Shown here piece after piece: positions 8,028 through 16,159 of a DNA stretch of 64,000 nucleotides. The notes under the pieces were generated by a model. That model saw nothing but the letters and a program-made list of their open reading frames with translations. It was not told where the DNA came from and did not search any database. The stretch spans positions 1 through 64,000 of the forward strand of contig NZ_JBLAVB010000004.1 of NCBI RefSeq assembly GCF_047263945.1, given 5' to 3'. The first letter of the stretch is position 1. The number at the start of each line of letters is the position of its first letter. The DNA is from Rhodospirillum sp047263945. GTDB taxonomy: Bacteria > Pseudomonadota > Alphaproteobacteria > Rhodospirillales > Rhodospirillaceae. The translations under genes and the position numbers were made by a program.

Positions 8028-8150
8028 CTTTAGAGCGGAATGAGGAAAAGTCGGAACCTGTTTTCCGCTCCACGCGATGCTCTAACCATATGAGTCTGGA
8101 TCAAATGATCCGCCCTAAATCGATGCCGATTTAGGGCGGTTTGATCTAGC
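8028..8150. repeat. Family C dispersed repeat, copy 1
   Basis: Two joined inverted repeats. The first part (TAGAGCGGAATGAGGAAAA to CGCGATGCTCTAACCATATG) reappears reverse-complemented at 40100-40185 and in a variant form at 20262-20340. The second is a 13-bp stem, CCGCCCTAAATCG-ATGC-CGATTTAGGGCGG, bordered by ATCAAA/TTTGAT. It touches the 3' end of fibre gene 2. The structure resembles REP-like intergenic elements of alphaproteobacteria. Confidence 0.75.
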
Positions 8151-9753
8151 TCCACGTCCGAATGATACAGATGCCCTCCTTGCCGTCGCCTCCAATCGAC
8201 TGGCTAAGACCACCGGCACCAGCTCCGCCCGCACCGTATGGTGAGCCGTTTCCACCAGAGTTGCCACCGCTTAGGCCGCCGGTCCCCCACCAACTGCCGC
8301 CCCCTTCGCCACCTCGAACCGCATCGAAGTTCGCGCCGCCGCCGCCACCGAAACTTCCTCCGGCATTGCCGCTTCCCTCTCCCGAGCGACCACCGTTCGC
8401 CCCACCTCCGGGGCCACCGCCGCCACCGCCGCCTTCTGCGATCGCGACGATGCTGGTTGTTTCATCACCAAAGGATGTATCTCCACCATCTGATCCTTGA
8501 GTGTTGTTTCCGCCCGTTCCTTTCGCACCAATGGTCACAGGATAGGTGCTTGCCGGGTTTTCAATAAACCCTCGGGCCCATCCACCCGCACCGCCACCCG
8601 CGCCGGGGAGATTGGTCTGAGAGCCACCTCCCCCGCCGCCGCCGCCCGTGACTTCAACTTCCAGCCACCGCGTGCCTGGGGGCGTGACAAAGGTGCCCGA
8701 CTCCTTCATGACCTGAACCTGACAGGTTTGGCCAAGCGACCAAGTCTTAAGAGTTGCCGGAGTCACCGCCCGCTCGGCATCCGTCCCGGCGACAACCTCG
8801 GCGTCTGTCGCCAGCTCAATCAGACCACGGTCGGTTTCCGTCGCCGGGTTGGCAGCCGACCAAGCCTCAAGGCCTGCCGGAGTCACCGCACGCTCGGCAT
8901 CGGTTCCAGCGACAACCTCGGCGTCCGTCGCCAGCTCAATCAGACCACGGTCGGTTTCCGTCGCCGGGTTGGCAGCCGACCAAGCCTCAAGACCTGCAGG
9001 AGTCACCGCCCGCTCGGCATCGGTTCCAGCGACAACCTCGGCGTCCGTCGCCAGTTCAATCAGACCACGGTCGGTTTCCGTCGCCGGGTTGGCAGCCGAC
9101 CAAGCCTCAAGACCCGCTGGGGTCACCGCGCGCTCGGCATCGGTTCCAGCGACAACCTCGGCGTCCGTCGCCAGCTCAATCAGACCACGGTCGGTTTCCG
9201 TCGCCGGATTGGCAACGGACCAAGCCTCAAGACCCGCTGGGGTCACTGCGCGCTCGGCATCGGTTCCAGCGACAACCTCGGCGTCCGTCGCCAGCTCAAT
9301 CAGACCACGGTCGGCCTCCGTCGCCGGATTGGCAACGGACCAAGCCTCAAGACCTGCCGGAGTCACCGCACGCTCGGTATCGGTCCCAGAGATCACCTCT
9401 GCATCGGTCGCCAGTTCGACGATGCCCAGGGTCTCAGTGGTCGCCTGGGGCGGGGTGACAGCATCCTTCAGGGCGCCGAAGGTATAGGACACATCTTTGT
9501 CGGCGCTCACGTCCCGGATCAAAAGAAGGTCCGAGGTCTCGACACTCGCGACCTGACCTACGAGGCCGGTATAGTGGCCCAGGGTATAGGGCGTGATCGC
9601 CAGAGCATCGATGAAGGTCGGATTGGCGACGGCCTCAGCCGCCGTGGCCAGCTCGATGACCCCCGAGGTAGCGGTCGTCGCCAGCGGATGGGTGTGATTG
9701 CCACTAAAGGGCATGGGGGAGGCAGCAGTCTCGTTTTCATCGCAATTGCTCAT
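8146..9753 (-). CDS. Phage tail fibre protein 2 with glycine-rich tip (535 aa)
   Basis: Starts MSNCDENETAASPMPFSGNH. Residues 14-110 match the N-terminus of fibre 1 (HTHPLATTATSGVIELAT, TPYTLGHYTGLV). Six or so 40-residue units ending ERAVTPAGLEAWS follow up to about residue 350. The last 190 residues change completely: they are dense in glycine (GGGGGGGGS, GGGGANFDAVRGGEGGGSWW) and end IGGDGKEGICIIRTWS. Glycine-rich C-terminal domains of this kind form receptor-binding tips in several tailed phages and pyocin-like particles. AAAGG precedes the ATG by eight bases. It lies between scaffold and capsid genes, an unusual place. Confidence 0.85.
   Translation of the reverse strand: MSNCDENETAASPMPFSGNHTHPLATTATSGVIELATAAEAVANPTFIDALAITPYTLGHYTGLVGQVASVETSDLLLIRDVSADKDVSYTFGALKDAVTPPQATTETLGIVELATDAEVISGTDTERAVTPAGLEAWSVANPATEADRGLIELATDAEVVAGTDAERAVTPAGLEAWSVANPATETDRGLIELATDAEVVAGTDAERAVTPAGLEAWSAANPATETDRGLIELATDAEVVAGTDAERAVTPAGLEAWSAANPATETDRGLIELATDAEVVAGTDAERAVTPAGLEAWSAANPATETDRGLIELATDAEVVAGTDAERAVTPATLKTWSLGQTCQVQVMKESGTFVTPPGTRWLEVEVTGGGGGGGGSQTNLPGAGGGAGGWARGFIENPASTYPVTIGAKGTGGNNTQGSDGGDTSFGDETTSIVAIAEGGGGGGGPGGGANGGRSGEGSGNAGGSFGGGGGANFDAVRGGEGGGSWWGTGGLSGGNSGGNGSPYGAGGAGAGGLSQSIGGDGKEGICIIRTWS
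8761..9400 (-). repeat. Tandem 120-bp fibre repeats in fibre gene 2
   Basis: Five full units and one diverged unit of 120 bp, homologous to the array at 1-1140. Neighbouring units differ at a few positions only, which indicates recent unequal recombination. Confidence 0.92.
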
Positions 9754-9985
9754 AGAAACGGCCTTTCAATAGACGTTCATAAGGAAGGGCATCCGGTCCA
9801 AAGGGGTCGATTGCCCTTCGACTTGGAAGACGCTTCACTCAGGGTGAAGCGCCCTCCGCGATTTGAAGACAGCCCCCTACGTTCGGGAGAACCGGCGCGG
9901 GGGGATGCAAGAGAGGGAGAACCCCCATGGGGAAAAGGCTACAGACCAGGGAAATCCATCGGGCAAGATGCCCGGCAGAAAAAGA
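9754..9985. other. Intergenic hairpins between fibre genes 3 and 2
   Basis: This gap holds two clear stems: AAGGGCA/TGCCCTT (9785-9818) and CGCTTCAC-TCAGG-GTGAAGCG (9831-9851). Neither has a T-run on the minus strand, so they are more likely attenuators or processing sites than full terminators. I see no gene. Confidence 0.5.
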
Positions 9986-10570
9986 TCAATCGGCGATGCG
10001 CATAACCGACAGCTCGGTCCGTGCCATGGAGCAGACCGCCCCCCCATTCCCATGGAAAGCCACCTCGCAGGTAATCCGTCCCCCTGTGGGCATCCACAGA
10101 AAGTCAACGAATTGCGGCTGAAGGTTTTCGGAACTGTCGGCGAGGCCGCTGGTTACACCGCGATTGCGCAACAACGTATTGTCGGCTGCGTGGGCTTTCA
10201 TTTCGAGATAGATTCCCCCATGCACACCCGACACGGAGGTTCCATACCGCAGCTGGTACAACCCGGACCGGGCAAACACCATCTCTCCACTGCTGTTCAA
10301 GGACACATCCGAGGCCGAGCCGATCTCGGTGTTCAAGACACTGAAGGGCATGACGATCTGCGTTCCGCCCTGAACCGTATGATTGCTGGAGAGCGTCGCT
10401 CGATGTAGGGCAATCTTGGACGTTCCCCACGCCTGCATGCTCTCAGGGGTCACCGCACGCTCGTCGTCGGTTCCGGCGACGGCTTCAGCCTCGGTGGCCA
10501 GTTCAATCACGCCGGAGTCCTCGGTGGTGGCGTCGGGATGGGTATGCAAACCACTTTGGGGCATCGTCAT
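9986..10570 (-). CDS. Phage tail fibre-like protein 3 with C1q/TNF-like domain (194 aa)
   Basis: Starts MTMPQSGLHTHPDATTEDSG with AGGA seven bases upstream. The first 50 residues carry one fibre unit (GVIELATEAEAVAGTD, ERAVTPESMQAWG), homologous to the repeats of fibres 1 and 2. The remaining 140 residues look like a C1q/TNF-type jelly roll: LSSNHTVQGGTQIVMPF, FARSGLYQLRYGTSV, GGIYLEMKAHAADNTLL, GGRITCEVAFHGNGG. Such domains trimerise and bind receptors. The short shaft and distinct head suggest an alternative or accessory fibre. The jelly-roll assignment is by pattern only. Confidence 0.75.
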   Translation of the reverse strand: MTMPQSGLHTHPDATTEDSGVIELATEAEAVAGTDDERAVTPESMQAWGTSKIALHRATLSSNHTVQGGTQIVMPFSVLNTEIGSASDVSLNSSGEMVFARSGLYQLRYGTSVSGVHGGIYLEMKAHAADNTLLRNRGVTSGLADSSENLQPQFVDFLWMPTGGRITCEVAFHGNGGAVCSMARTELSVMRIAD

Positions 10571-10603
10571 AACAGAGTCCTTTGATTTGGGTTTGTTCCG
10601 TCC

Positions 10604-11272
10604 TCAGCCCTTCGCCTGCTCGCGCAGGCGCTTGGCCATATCGGGATTCTCGCGCATCAGACGGCCCTGTTCCGTCAGGTTCAGGGAGCCCAATGCGAAG
10701 GGATTGGGAGCAACAGAGGACGCCCGGGAGGGGGGCATCCCCCCACCAGACCCCACGTCCCACCAGGCCGCGCCGCCGCTCTGGCGGACCTCCGCCAGCC
10801 AGCCGTCCAGGGTGCGTTCCCCATCCTTGGAGACAACCGACAGGCCATCATCCACGGCGAACAGCTCCTTGGCCGCCCTCCAGGCATCGGTCCGGTTCAG
10901 GTCGCGCACGCCCGCCCGGGCACAGGCTTCCAGAACGGCTGCTTTCAGGCGATCCTCTCCGGCTTGCCGCAACCGGCCCAGGGACTCGTCCAGACGGTCG
11001 TTCAAGGCTTGCACCTCTCTTTCCCGCTCGGTGAGAACCTGACGCAGGCCCTCCAGGTCGGGGGCGGCGAGGTTCCGATCCTTGCTGGCCTTTTCCGCCT
11101 CCTTGCGGGCGTCGCGCTCCTTGCGCAGGGCTTCCTTGACGGCCTCCACGTCGTCCTCCGTCCGCAGGCCCTCGGCCTGAAGGACAAAGGCGCCGCTTTC
11201 GGTCTGGGCATAATGGTCCCGCAAGGCCTCGGGGATGTCCTCGGCCGTGGCGTATCTGACTCGCAGGGTCAT
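10604..11272 (-). CDS. Phage capsid scaffold / assembly protein (222 aa)
   Basis: The frame stays open to 11536, but the ATG at 11272 has GGAG eight bases upstream and starts MTLRVRYATAEDIPEALRDH, the usual beginning of phage scaffold-type proteins. Residues about 45-120 are a long, charged coiled coil (VEAVKEALRKERDARKEAEK, LTEREREVQALNDRLDESLG). A globular part follows (DLNRTDAWRAAKELFAVDDG), then a flexible C-terminus ending MRENPDMAKRLREQAKG. It would organise capsid subunits during head assembly. Position after the portal gene fits. The capsid gene is two fibre genes away instead of adjacent. Confidence 0.8.
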   Translation of the reverse strand: MTLRVRYATAEDIPEALRDHYAQTESGAFVLQAEGLRTEDDVEAVKEALRKERDARKEAEKASKDRNLAAPDLEGLRQVLTEREREVQALNDRLDESLGRLRQAGEDRLKAAVLEACARAGVRDLNRTDAWRAAKELFAVDDGLSVVSKDGERTLDGWLAEVRQSGGAAWWDVGSGGGMPPSRASSVAPNPFALGSLNLTEQGRLMRENPDMAKRLREQAKG

Positions 11273-11300
11273 AAACTGGTCTCCACTGAAAAGGGAACGC

Positions 11301-11406
11301 GGGGTCCGGGGAGGCCGCGCCTCCCCGGATGGGAGTGTGGGCCAGAGTGAAACTGGATCGACTTGCCTCTTGCTGAACCAGTTACGGTCTAAATCATGGT
11401 GATTTA
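11301..11406. repeat. Family D repeat and palindrome between portal and scaffold
   Basis: GGGGTCCGGGGAGGC-CGC-GCCTCCCCGG at about 11306-11330 forms a strong hairpin and recurs at about 52290-52330. Next to it, TAAATCA-TGG-TGATTTA (11390-11406) is a 7-bp palindrome. Both sit in the 184-bp gap between portal stop and scaffold start and may tune expression of the scaffold and capsid genes. Confidence 0.55.
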
Positions 11407-11456
11407 AGAGTATTCTCGAGGCCAAGTTGGGACGCAAAGCCACTCCAGCCCGCGCT

Positions 11457-12791
11457 TCATCCTCCGCTGGCGATCCGCTTGGCGTCGGCCTGGGCGTCAT
11501 AGGCCCAGGACAGGACACCCCGCCGCTGCAGCTCACCCAAATAGGCCTCCCGGCTCAAATCACCGCCGTCGCGGGCATGGGCCAAAGCGTCCAGATCGGC
11601 GGCCTCCCGCTGGTCGGTGAAATCGGTATTCACGTCCACGGACCCGCCCGTTTCCTCTCCCCCCCAACGGGCCATGATATCCAGCCCCTGTTCGAGGGCA
11701 TCGCGCAGGGCCATGGCCCAGGCCTTGACCGTGGAATGGGCGCGGCTCGACGCAATGGCTGCGGCCGTGGCCGTCGCCGTACCCGGACGGCTGACCAGGG
11801 GTTCCATGGCCAACCGTGTCATCTGGGCTTCCAGCCGTTCCAGATCCCGTTCGCCCGCCTGGATCGCCGTGCCTGCGGGCTCCACATAGTACCAACGGGA
11901 CCCGGTCTCGGGACTATGCAGAAAGGTCTTGGGTCCCACCTCCAGGGGCATGCCCTCGGCATTTTCCGGCGCGGGACCGGACAAAGCGAGCATGGCAAAG
12001 CGCCCCAGGGTCAGGATATTCCGTTGGTCACTGGCCGACTGCCAATGGGCCACATTCAAATGGGCGAGCCCCTCCAGCGGGGGCCGGGCGGCAAGCGCGC
12101 CAATCGATGCGCCCAGGCGCAGGGGGACCAGGGGCACCAGGTCCACCCCCGTCTCGGTCTCATCCACCAACAGCCAGTCTTTCCCCTCTCGAACCCAGGT
12201 TTCCGAGTGCCCCGGTTCAAGCACCTGGATGTAGTCCCGCTGCCGTTCCTGAAAACCGCCCCGTTCCGTGACCCGGTGACGCACTCGGGCATGGGCCAGA
12301 CGCCAACGACCATCCACCCGTTCCGGATAGGCGGCGATGACATCCTCCGCAGCCAGGGGGATCAGATAGGGACGACGGAGATGCTCAGGCGTATCCGGGC
12401 CGGGCATCTCCACTTGCATCCAGCCCAGGCCCGTGGCGACGGCCTCGGCGAACCAGCGCTCGGCGACCACCTGCAGAGCGTTGCCCAACAGGTCGGCATC
12501 GTCCATCCAGGGAACCATTCGCCTGGGCAAATCCTCCCCCAGCACCAGGGGACGGGAAAAGACCCGGCTGGAAATATCCCGCACGGCCTCTTCAAAGGCG
12601 GGCAGCAGAACTGCCCGGGCCAGCCGCGTGCGATAGGCCTCCCGGTCCTCGGCCTCGTACCGGGGCAAGTAGCGTTCTCCGGCAGCGCGCATGGCCAAGG
12701 TCCCGCCCATGAGGGAGCGGACCATGGCCCAGCCCGGCAATGCCTCCAGGTACTCGGCCGAAGGACGGCCAGGGTCCAAAAGATCAGGCAT
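11457..12791 (-). CDS. Phage portal protein, DUF4055 type (444 aa)
   Basis: Portal protein candidate, the dodecameric DNA gate of the head. The ATG at 12791 (MPDLLDPGRPSAEYLEALPG) is preferred over a GTG ten codons upstream; it is preceded by AAAGGA at a long spacing. Typical portal features are the tryptic start, RTRLARAVLLPAFEEAVRDI, AAEDVIAAYPERVDGRWRLA, a beta-rich core (RDYIQVLEPGHSETWVREGK), WQSASDQRNILTLGRFAMLA, and a helical C-terminus (MARWGGEETGGSVDVNTDF). These match the DUF4055 family as I know it. Terminase lies upstream and scaffold downstream, as in many siphoviruses. Confidence 0.85.
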   Translation of the reverse strand: MPDLLDPGRPSAEYLEALPGWAMVRSLMGGTLAMRAAGERYLPRYEAEDREAYRTRLARAVLLPAFEEAVRDISSRVFSRPLVLGEDLPRRMVPWMDDADLLGNALQVVAERWFAEAVATGLGWMQVEMPGPDTPEHLRRPYLIPLAAEDVIAAYPERVDGRWRLAHARVRHRVTERGGFQERQRDYIQVLEPGHSETWVREGKDWLLVDETETGVDLVPLVPLRLGASIGALAARPPLEGLAHLNVAHWQSASDQRNILTLGRFAMLALSGPAPENAEGMPLEVGPKTFLHSPETGSRWYYVEPAGTAIQAGERDLERLEAQMTRLAMEPLVSRPGTATATAAAIASSRAHSTVKAWAMALRDALEQGLDIMARWGGEETGGSVDVNTDFTDQREAADLDALAHARDGGDLSREAYLGELQRRGVLSWAYDAQADAKRIASGG

Positions 12792-12820
12792 GGAAAGGGG
12801 AGTCCTTTGTTGATATCTCA

Positions 12821-12970
12821 CGGCAGTCCGCTGCGCGGACGCCTCCGATGGGGCGGGCTGCGCCCGGCGCCCAGTCGGGCGCTTGGGTGTTGGAGCGATA
12901 GGACGGCAGTCCGCTGCGCGGACGCCTCCGATGGGGCGGGCTGCGCCCGGCGCCCAGTCGGGCGCTTGGG
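12821..12970. repeat. 67-bp direct repeat pair between terminase and portal
   Basis: The 67-bp unit CGGCAGTCCGCTGCGCGGAC...GGGCGCTTGGG occurs identically at 12821-12887 and 12904-12970, 83 bp apart. It contains GTCCGC-TGC-GCGGAC and CCCGGCGCCCAGTCGGGCGC stems. The remaining part of the gap (12971-13108) carries related GC-rich words. No gene is visible in 12792-13108. Confidence 0.9.
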
Positions 12971-13108
12971 CGTGATGCGCATTTGTTCCGAAGGACCAAA
13001 GGCGCAGCCCTATCGCTCAAACACCCAAGCGCGTGACTACGCGCCGGGCGAAGCCAGCCCGCGCGGAGCCGATCGCGCAGCGATCTGGCGTGAGCGAGTC
13101 CATAAAAA

Positions 13109-14629
13109 TCAAAACCTCAACCGCGTCACCTTGCCACCCGGCGCGGGCCGCCCTTCGTGGAAGGTCAGGGCCAAGGCATCGGCCAAATCCGGACTGCGCA
13201 AACCACGTCGCTTCATGGCGTCCTTGCTTTCCACCACCACCCGCCCTGACCCATCAAAGCCGTAACGGACCGAGGACAATTCTCCGGCCAAATCCTCGGC
13301 CCGGTCCCTTGGCAAATCGGCGAAGCTCGGGGCCTCGTCCCGCAACCAACTCCTGAGCGCAAGCCACAGGTGGTCACGCAACAACCGCCCCCGTTCCTCG
13401 CCCACCATCCGTTCGGGCGCCTTGTCGGCCACGTTCACCGCAACCACGGGAAGGCCGTCCTCCCGCAAGCGATCAACGACACCCGCGCCCACACCGATCT
13501 CATCCACATGGATGGTCTGAGCCGTCCATTTCCGGGCCAGGTCCGCAGCCTGTCCGGCAACGGCCATGGTGTCGCGGCCGGATGTGACCTCGATCGCCTC
13601 CAATCTGGCCCCGGCACGCAGCAGAAAAACCGTCCGGTCATCGCCAAAGCGCGCCACGTCCACACCCAGGCGTCGCTCGCCCCCACCCGCCGCCCCCTGT
13701 TGGGTCAGGGCGGCCTCGGTCAGGTCCAGGGGGATGAGCACATCATCATCCTGGCGAGGAAAGGCCCCGTCGGCGCGGACCCGTACCACGTTGGAGCCCT
13801 CCCCATACTTGCGGATCAAGGCCTCCCGATAACCGGGGTCGACCAACGGGCTGTCGGCACAGCGGAAACGCAGGGCCTTGAAGCTGGCCCGATCCCGTTT
13901 GTGCGAGCGGGCGAAGAACCCGGTGTTGCGGGTGGGATTGCCGACCATCAGCAACCGGGCTCCAGGACTGGAGAGAGCTCCCTCGGCCACTTCGAAGACA
14001 GCATCGGGAACGCCGGAGGCTTCCTCAATGACGAACATCAGTGACGCGCCACCCTCCCGTTCGACGGGATAAGCATGAGAGCGGACACCGCCGTCCAAGT
14101 CGATCTCCACATCCGAAGCGTGGTACCCTTGTAGCGCGTCGGGTTGGTCGCGGCGGGCCGTGCGGGCCGTAACAAACCACTCCCGCGGGGTCCCCCGGTC
14201 GGTGATGGCCCGGGACGACAGGTCGAACAGGGCGCCCAACCACAGGTAACCGGGCAAACCCAACGCCAAGGCCCGGTCGTCAGCCTTGCGGCGCAGGCGG
14301 GAGAGTTCGGACCAGAGGGTCTGTTCCAACTGGCTCGCCGTGGGCGCCGTGCAGGGGGTTTTGGAGTAGTCAAAGCATTCCAGATGCCACCAGATGGCGC
14401 TGGCCGTGGCCGCCGTCTTGCCGACCCCATGGCCTGCCCGCACGGTCACTTTTGCGCCAGGATGACCGATGGCCTCCAGCAGGGCCGATTGTTGACGGGT
14501 AGGATTGAGCCCCAGGCGTTGGCGGGCATAGAGAACCGGATCGGCCCGCCAAAAACACCGCAAACGACCATAATCGGCCAACCCTTCGTAGATCTGCGGC
14601 AGGGGATCAGCCGTCGGTCGCTGCGCCAT
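13109..14629 (-). CDS. terL: Phage terminase large subunit (506 aa)
   Basis: The DNA-packaging motor. The ATG at 14629 is chosen because an excellent AAGGAGGTG site lies just before it; it overlaps the small-subunit gene by 23 bases. Residues 63-72 form Walker A (VRAGHGVGKTAATASAIWW), and LMFVIEEASGVP is Walker B. The C-terminal nuclease part holds GVDVARFGDDRT, HVDEIGVGAGVVDRLRE and SPDLADALALTFHEG, giving the acidic RNase H-like set seen in TerL nucleases. Length is normal for the family and nothing is truncated, so the packaging enzyme looks intact. Confidence 0.93.
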   Translation of the reverse strand: MAQRPTADPLPQIYEGLADYGRLRCFWRADPVLYARQRLGLNPTRQQSALLEAIGHPGAKVTVRAGHGVGKTAATASAIWWHLECFDYSKTPCTAPTASQLEQTLWSELSRLRRKADDRALALGLPGYLWLGALFDLSSRAITDRGTPREWFVTARTARRDQPDALQGYHASDVEIDLDGGVRSHAYPVEREGGASLMFVIEEASGVPDAVFEVAEGALSSPGARLLMVGNPTRNTGFFARSHKRDRASFKALRFRCADSPLVDPGYREALIRKYGEGSNVVRVRADGAFPRQDDDVLIPLDLTEAALTQQGAAGGGERRLGVDVARFGDDRTVFLLRAGARLEAIEVTSGRDTMAVAGQAADLARKWTAQTIHVDEIGVGAGVVDRLREDGLPVVAVNVADKAPERMVGEERGRLLRDHLWLALRSWLRDEAPSFADLPRDRAEDLAGELSSVRYGFDGSGRVVVESKDAMKRRGLRSPDLADALALTFHEGRPAPGGKVTRLRF

Positions 14630-15221
14630 GGGCCACCTCCTTCCGCTCCCTCTCCATAAGGCGGGCGGCTTCTTCCAGTAGGGCGGAGAGCCCGCCACCG
14701 GACGGCCCCTCGATGCCGTTCTGGGAGCCTTTCCCCCAAATGCCCAGCTTGGCGCCCAACATGTTCAAGGCCCGTAGCTTGTCGGCCAATTTGACCTGGA
14801 CCTTGACCGTGCCATCCTTCAACTCATGGACGGTCAGTTCCTTGATGGCTGCGGCCTCCCGGTCTGACAGACCCGTGAGGCGGACCTCCGCCTTGCCTTC
14901 CTCGTCGAAACGCATCAGATCCAGGGGCCGGGAAAAAGCCAGGGAAGCCAGTTCACTCAGCACCCGTTCCTCGCTGATGGCATAGCGCTCGATCAGGGCC
15001 TCGGTCCGAAGCAAGGCCCGGTGCTCTGCCTGTTCGAGGGCCGCCTGGACCGTGGGACGGCGCAGCAGCGCCGCCGCCCGACGAGAGGCACGGCGGCAAT
15101 CGGCCTCACCGTCCACCGCCTCGCGCCAGGCCTTGGCCCCATTGCGTCCATTGTTCAGGTAACACGCGACGAACCGCTCCTCGATTTCCGCGAGAATGGG
15201 TTTTGCGGGAGCAGGCGCCAT
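14607..15221 (-). CDS. terS: Phage terminase small subunit (204 aa)
   Basis: DNA-recognition subunit of the packaging enzyme. It starts MAPAPAKPILAEIEERFVAC. An N-terminal helix-turn-helix-like part (FVACYLNNGRNGAKAWREAV, ASRRAAALLRRPTVQAALEQ) is the usual pattern of Terminase_2-type small subunits. A helical oligomerisation segment (RTEALIERYAISEERVLSEL) and a LADKLRALNMLGAKLGIWGK segment follow. It is first in the phage block and overlaps terL. A sigma70-like promoter is found about 120 bp upstream. Confidence 0.85.
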   Translation of the reverse strand: MAPAPAKPILAEIEERFVACYLNNGRNGAKAWREAVDGEADCRRASRRAAALLRRPTVQAALEQAEHRALLRTEALIERYAISEERVLSELASLAFSRPLDLMRFDEEGKAEVRLTGLSDREAAAIKELTVHELKDGTVKVQVKLADKLRALNMLGAKLGIWGKGSQNGIEGPSGGGLSALLEEAARLMERERKEVAHGAATDG

Positions 15222-15342
15222 AGAGGGGGCCTCATGTCAAAGGCACCATCCCACCCTGAAAAGAGCGGCGACGGCGCGATAGGGATACGAAAAGGGCGCC
15301 CCGGTTGCCCGGCGCGCCACCCATTAACTTGATGATGAAATG

Positions 15343-15371
15343 ACATTACCCTTAACCACCCACCATGTCAA
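15343..15371 (-). promoter_or_regulatory. Sigma70-like promoter upstream of the terminase operon
   Basis: On the minus strand, TTGACA (15371-15366) and TAATGT (15348-15343) are separated by 17 bp. This is the only consensus -35 and near-consensus -10 in the AT-rich gap 15222-15510, and it points into the small terminase gene. Several TTCACC/TCATTCACC words lie just upstream and could be operator sites. Confidence 0.65.
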
Positions 15372-15510
15372 CATTGTTTTTTGCGTTCACCAGTCAATTG
15401 ATGTTCTTTTGTCATTCACCCTAAATCGAGCCGCTGAATGACCCTTCGCTTGATTCACCCGCCCCCCATTCACGCTCATTATATAAAGTTTGGAGTGCTC
15501 CGAGATCACA

Positions 15511-16116
15511 TCAAGCGGCGGCCTCCCGCTCGCGAACCACTTGGTCAATCAACCCCCATTCCAAGGATTCCTCGGCCGTCATGAACCGGTCGCGGTCCAG
15601 GGTCTGCTCCACCTCCTCATAGGTCCGCCCACAGTGTTCCGCATAGAGCGAGGTGATCCGGTGCTTGGTGCGCTTCATTTCCTCGGCATGGATCAGGATA
15701 TCCGATGCCTGTCCCTGGAACCCACCCAACGGTTGATGCACATGGATGCTGGCGTTGGGCAGCGCCGCCCGGTGCCCTGGCGCCCCGGCCATCAGAAGGA
15801 AGGACCCCATGGACCGGGCGGTCCCCATACACAGGGTGTGAACCGGCGCCTTGATGTAGCGCATGGTGTCATACATGGCGAGACCACTGGTGATCACACC
15901 ACCGGGGGAGTTGATGTACAGGTGGATGGGTTTTCCCGGATTTTCCGCTTCCAGGAACAGCAACTGGGCACAGACCAAAGCCGAGATCCCGTCGTTGACC
16001 TCGCCATTGACAAAGACGATCCGTTCCCGCAGCAGCCGGGAATAGATGTCAAAGGACCGTTCCCCCCGGCTTGACTGCTCAACGACCATGGGGACAAGCT
16101 GCATGACGTCACGCAT
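15511..16116 (-). CDS. clpP: ClpP-family ATP-dependent protease subunit (201 aa)
   Basis: Serine peptidase of the Clp family. Start ATG 16116 has AGGAGGT seven bases upstream and gives 201 residues, the usual length. The catalytic triad is in place: Ser in TARSMGSFLL, His in HVHQPLGGFQGQ, Asp in DRDRFMTAEE. The segment before the serine reads G-T-A-R-S-M-G instead of the common G-Q-A-A-S-M-G. No clpX or lon neighbours it; it lies between the phage terminase and an SRPBCC gene, so it is probably a second ClpP paralogue. A role in phage head maturation is possible from position but is not indicated by the sequence. Confidence 0.88.
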   Translation of the reverse strand: MRDVMQLVPMVVEQSSRGERSFDIYSRLLRERIVFVNGEVNDGISALVCAQLLFLEAENPGKPIHLYINSPGGVITSGLAMYDTMRYIKAPVHTLCMGTARSMGSFLLMAGAPGHRAALPNASIHVHQPLGGFQGQASDILIHAEEMKRTKHRITSLYAEHCGRTYEEVEQTLDRDRFMTAEESLEWGLIDQVVREREAAA

Positions 16117-16159
16117 CAGTGACCTCCTGAATTGCATATGATTTCTTGATGAACGGGTT

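Noticed and set aside
8497..10005. Plus-strand open frames of up to 502 codons opposite fibre 2
   Set aside because: Low-complexity Arg/Ser/Pro translations of repeated DNA; no start site, and the opposite strand encodes the fibre.
11427..13265. Plus-strand open frame of 612 codons opposite the portal gene
   Set aside because: Shadow of a GC-rich gene on the minus strand; composition (Gly/Pro/Arg/His) is typical of antisense frames.
15511..16116. Phage prohead protease instead of ClpP
   Set aside because: The full ClpP pattern (SMG, HQPLGG, DRDRF) and normal ClpP length are present, and the gene lies upstream of the terminase rather than between portal and capsid.
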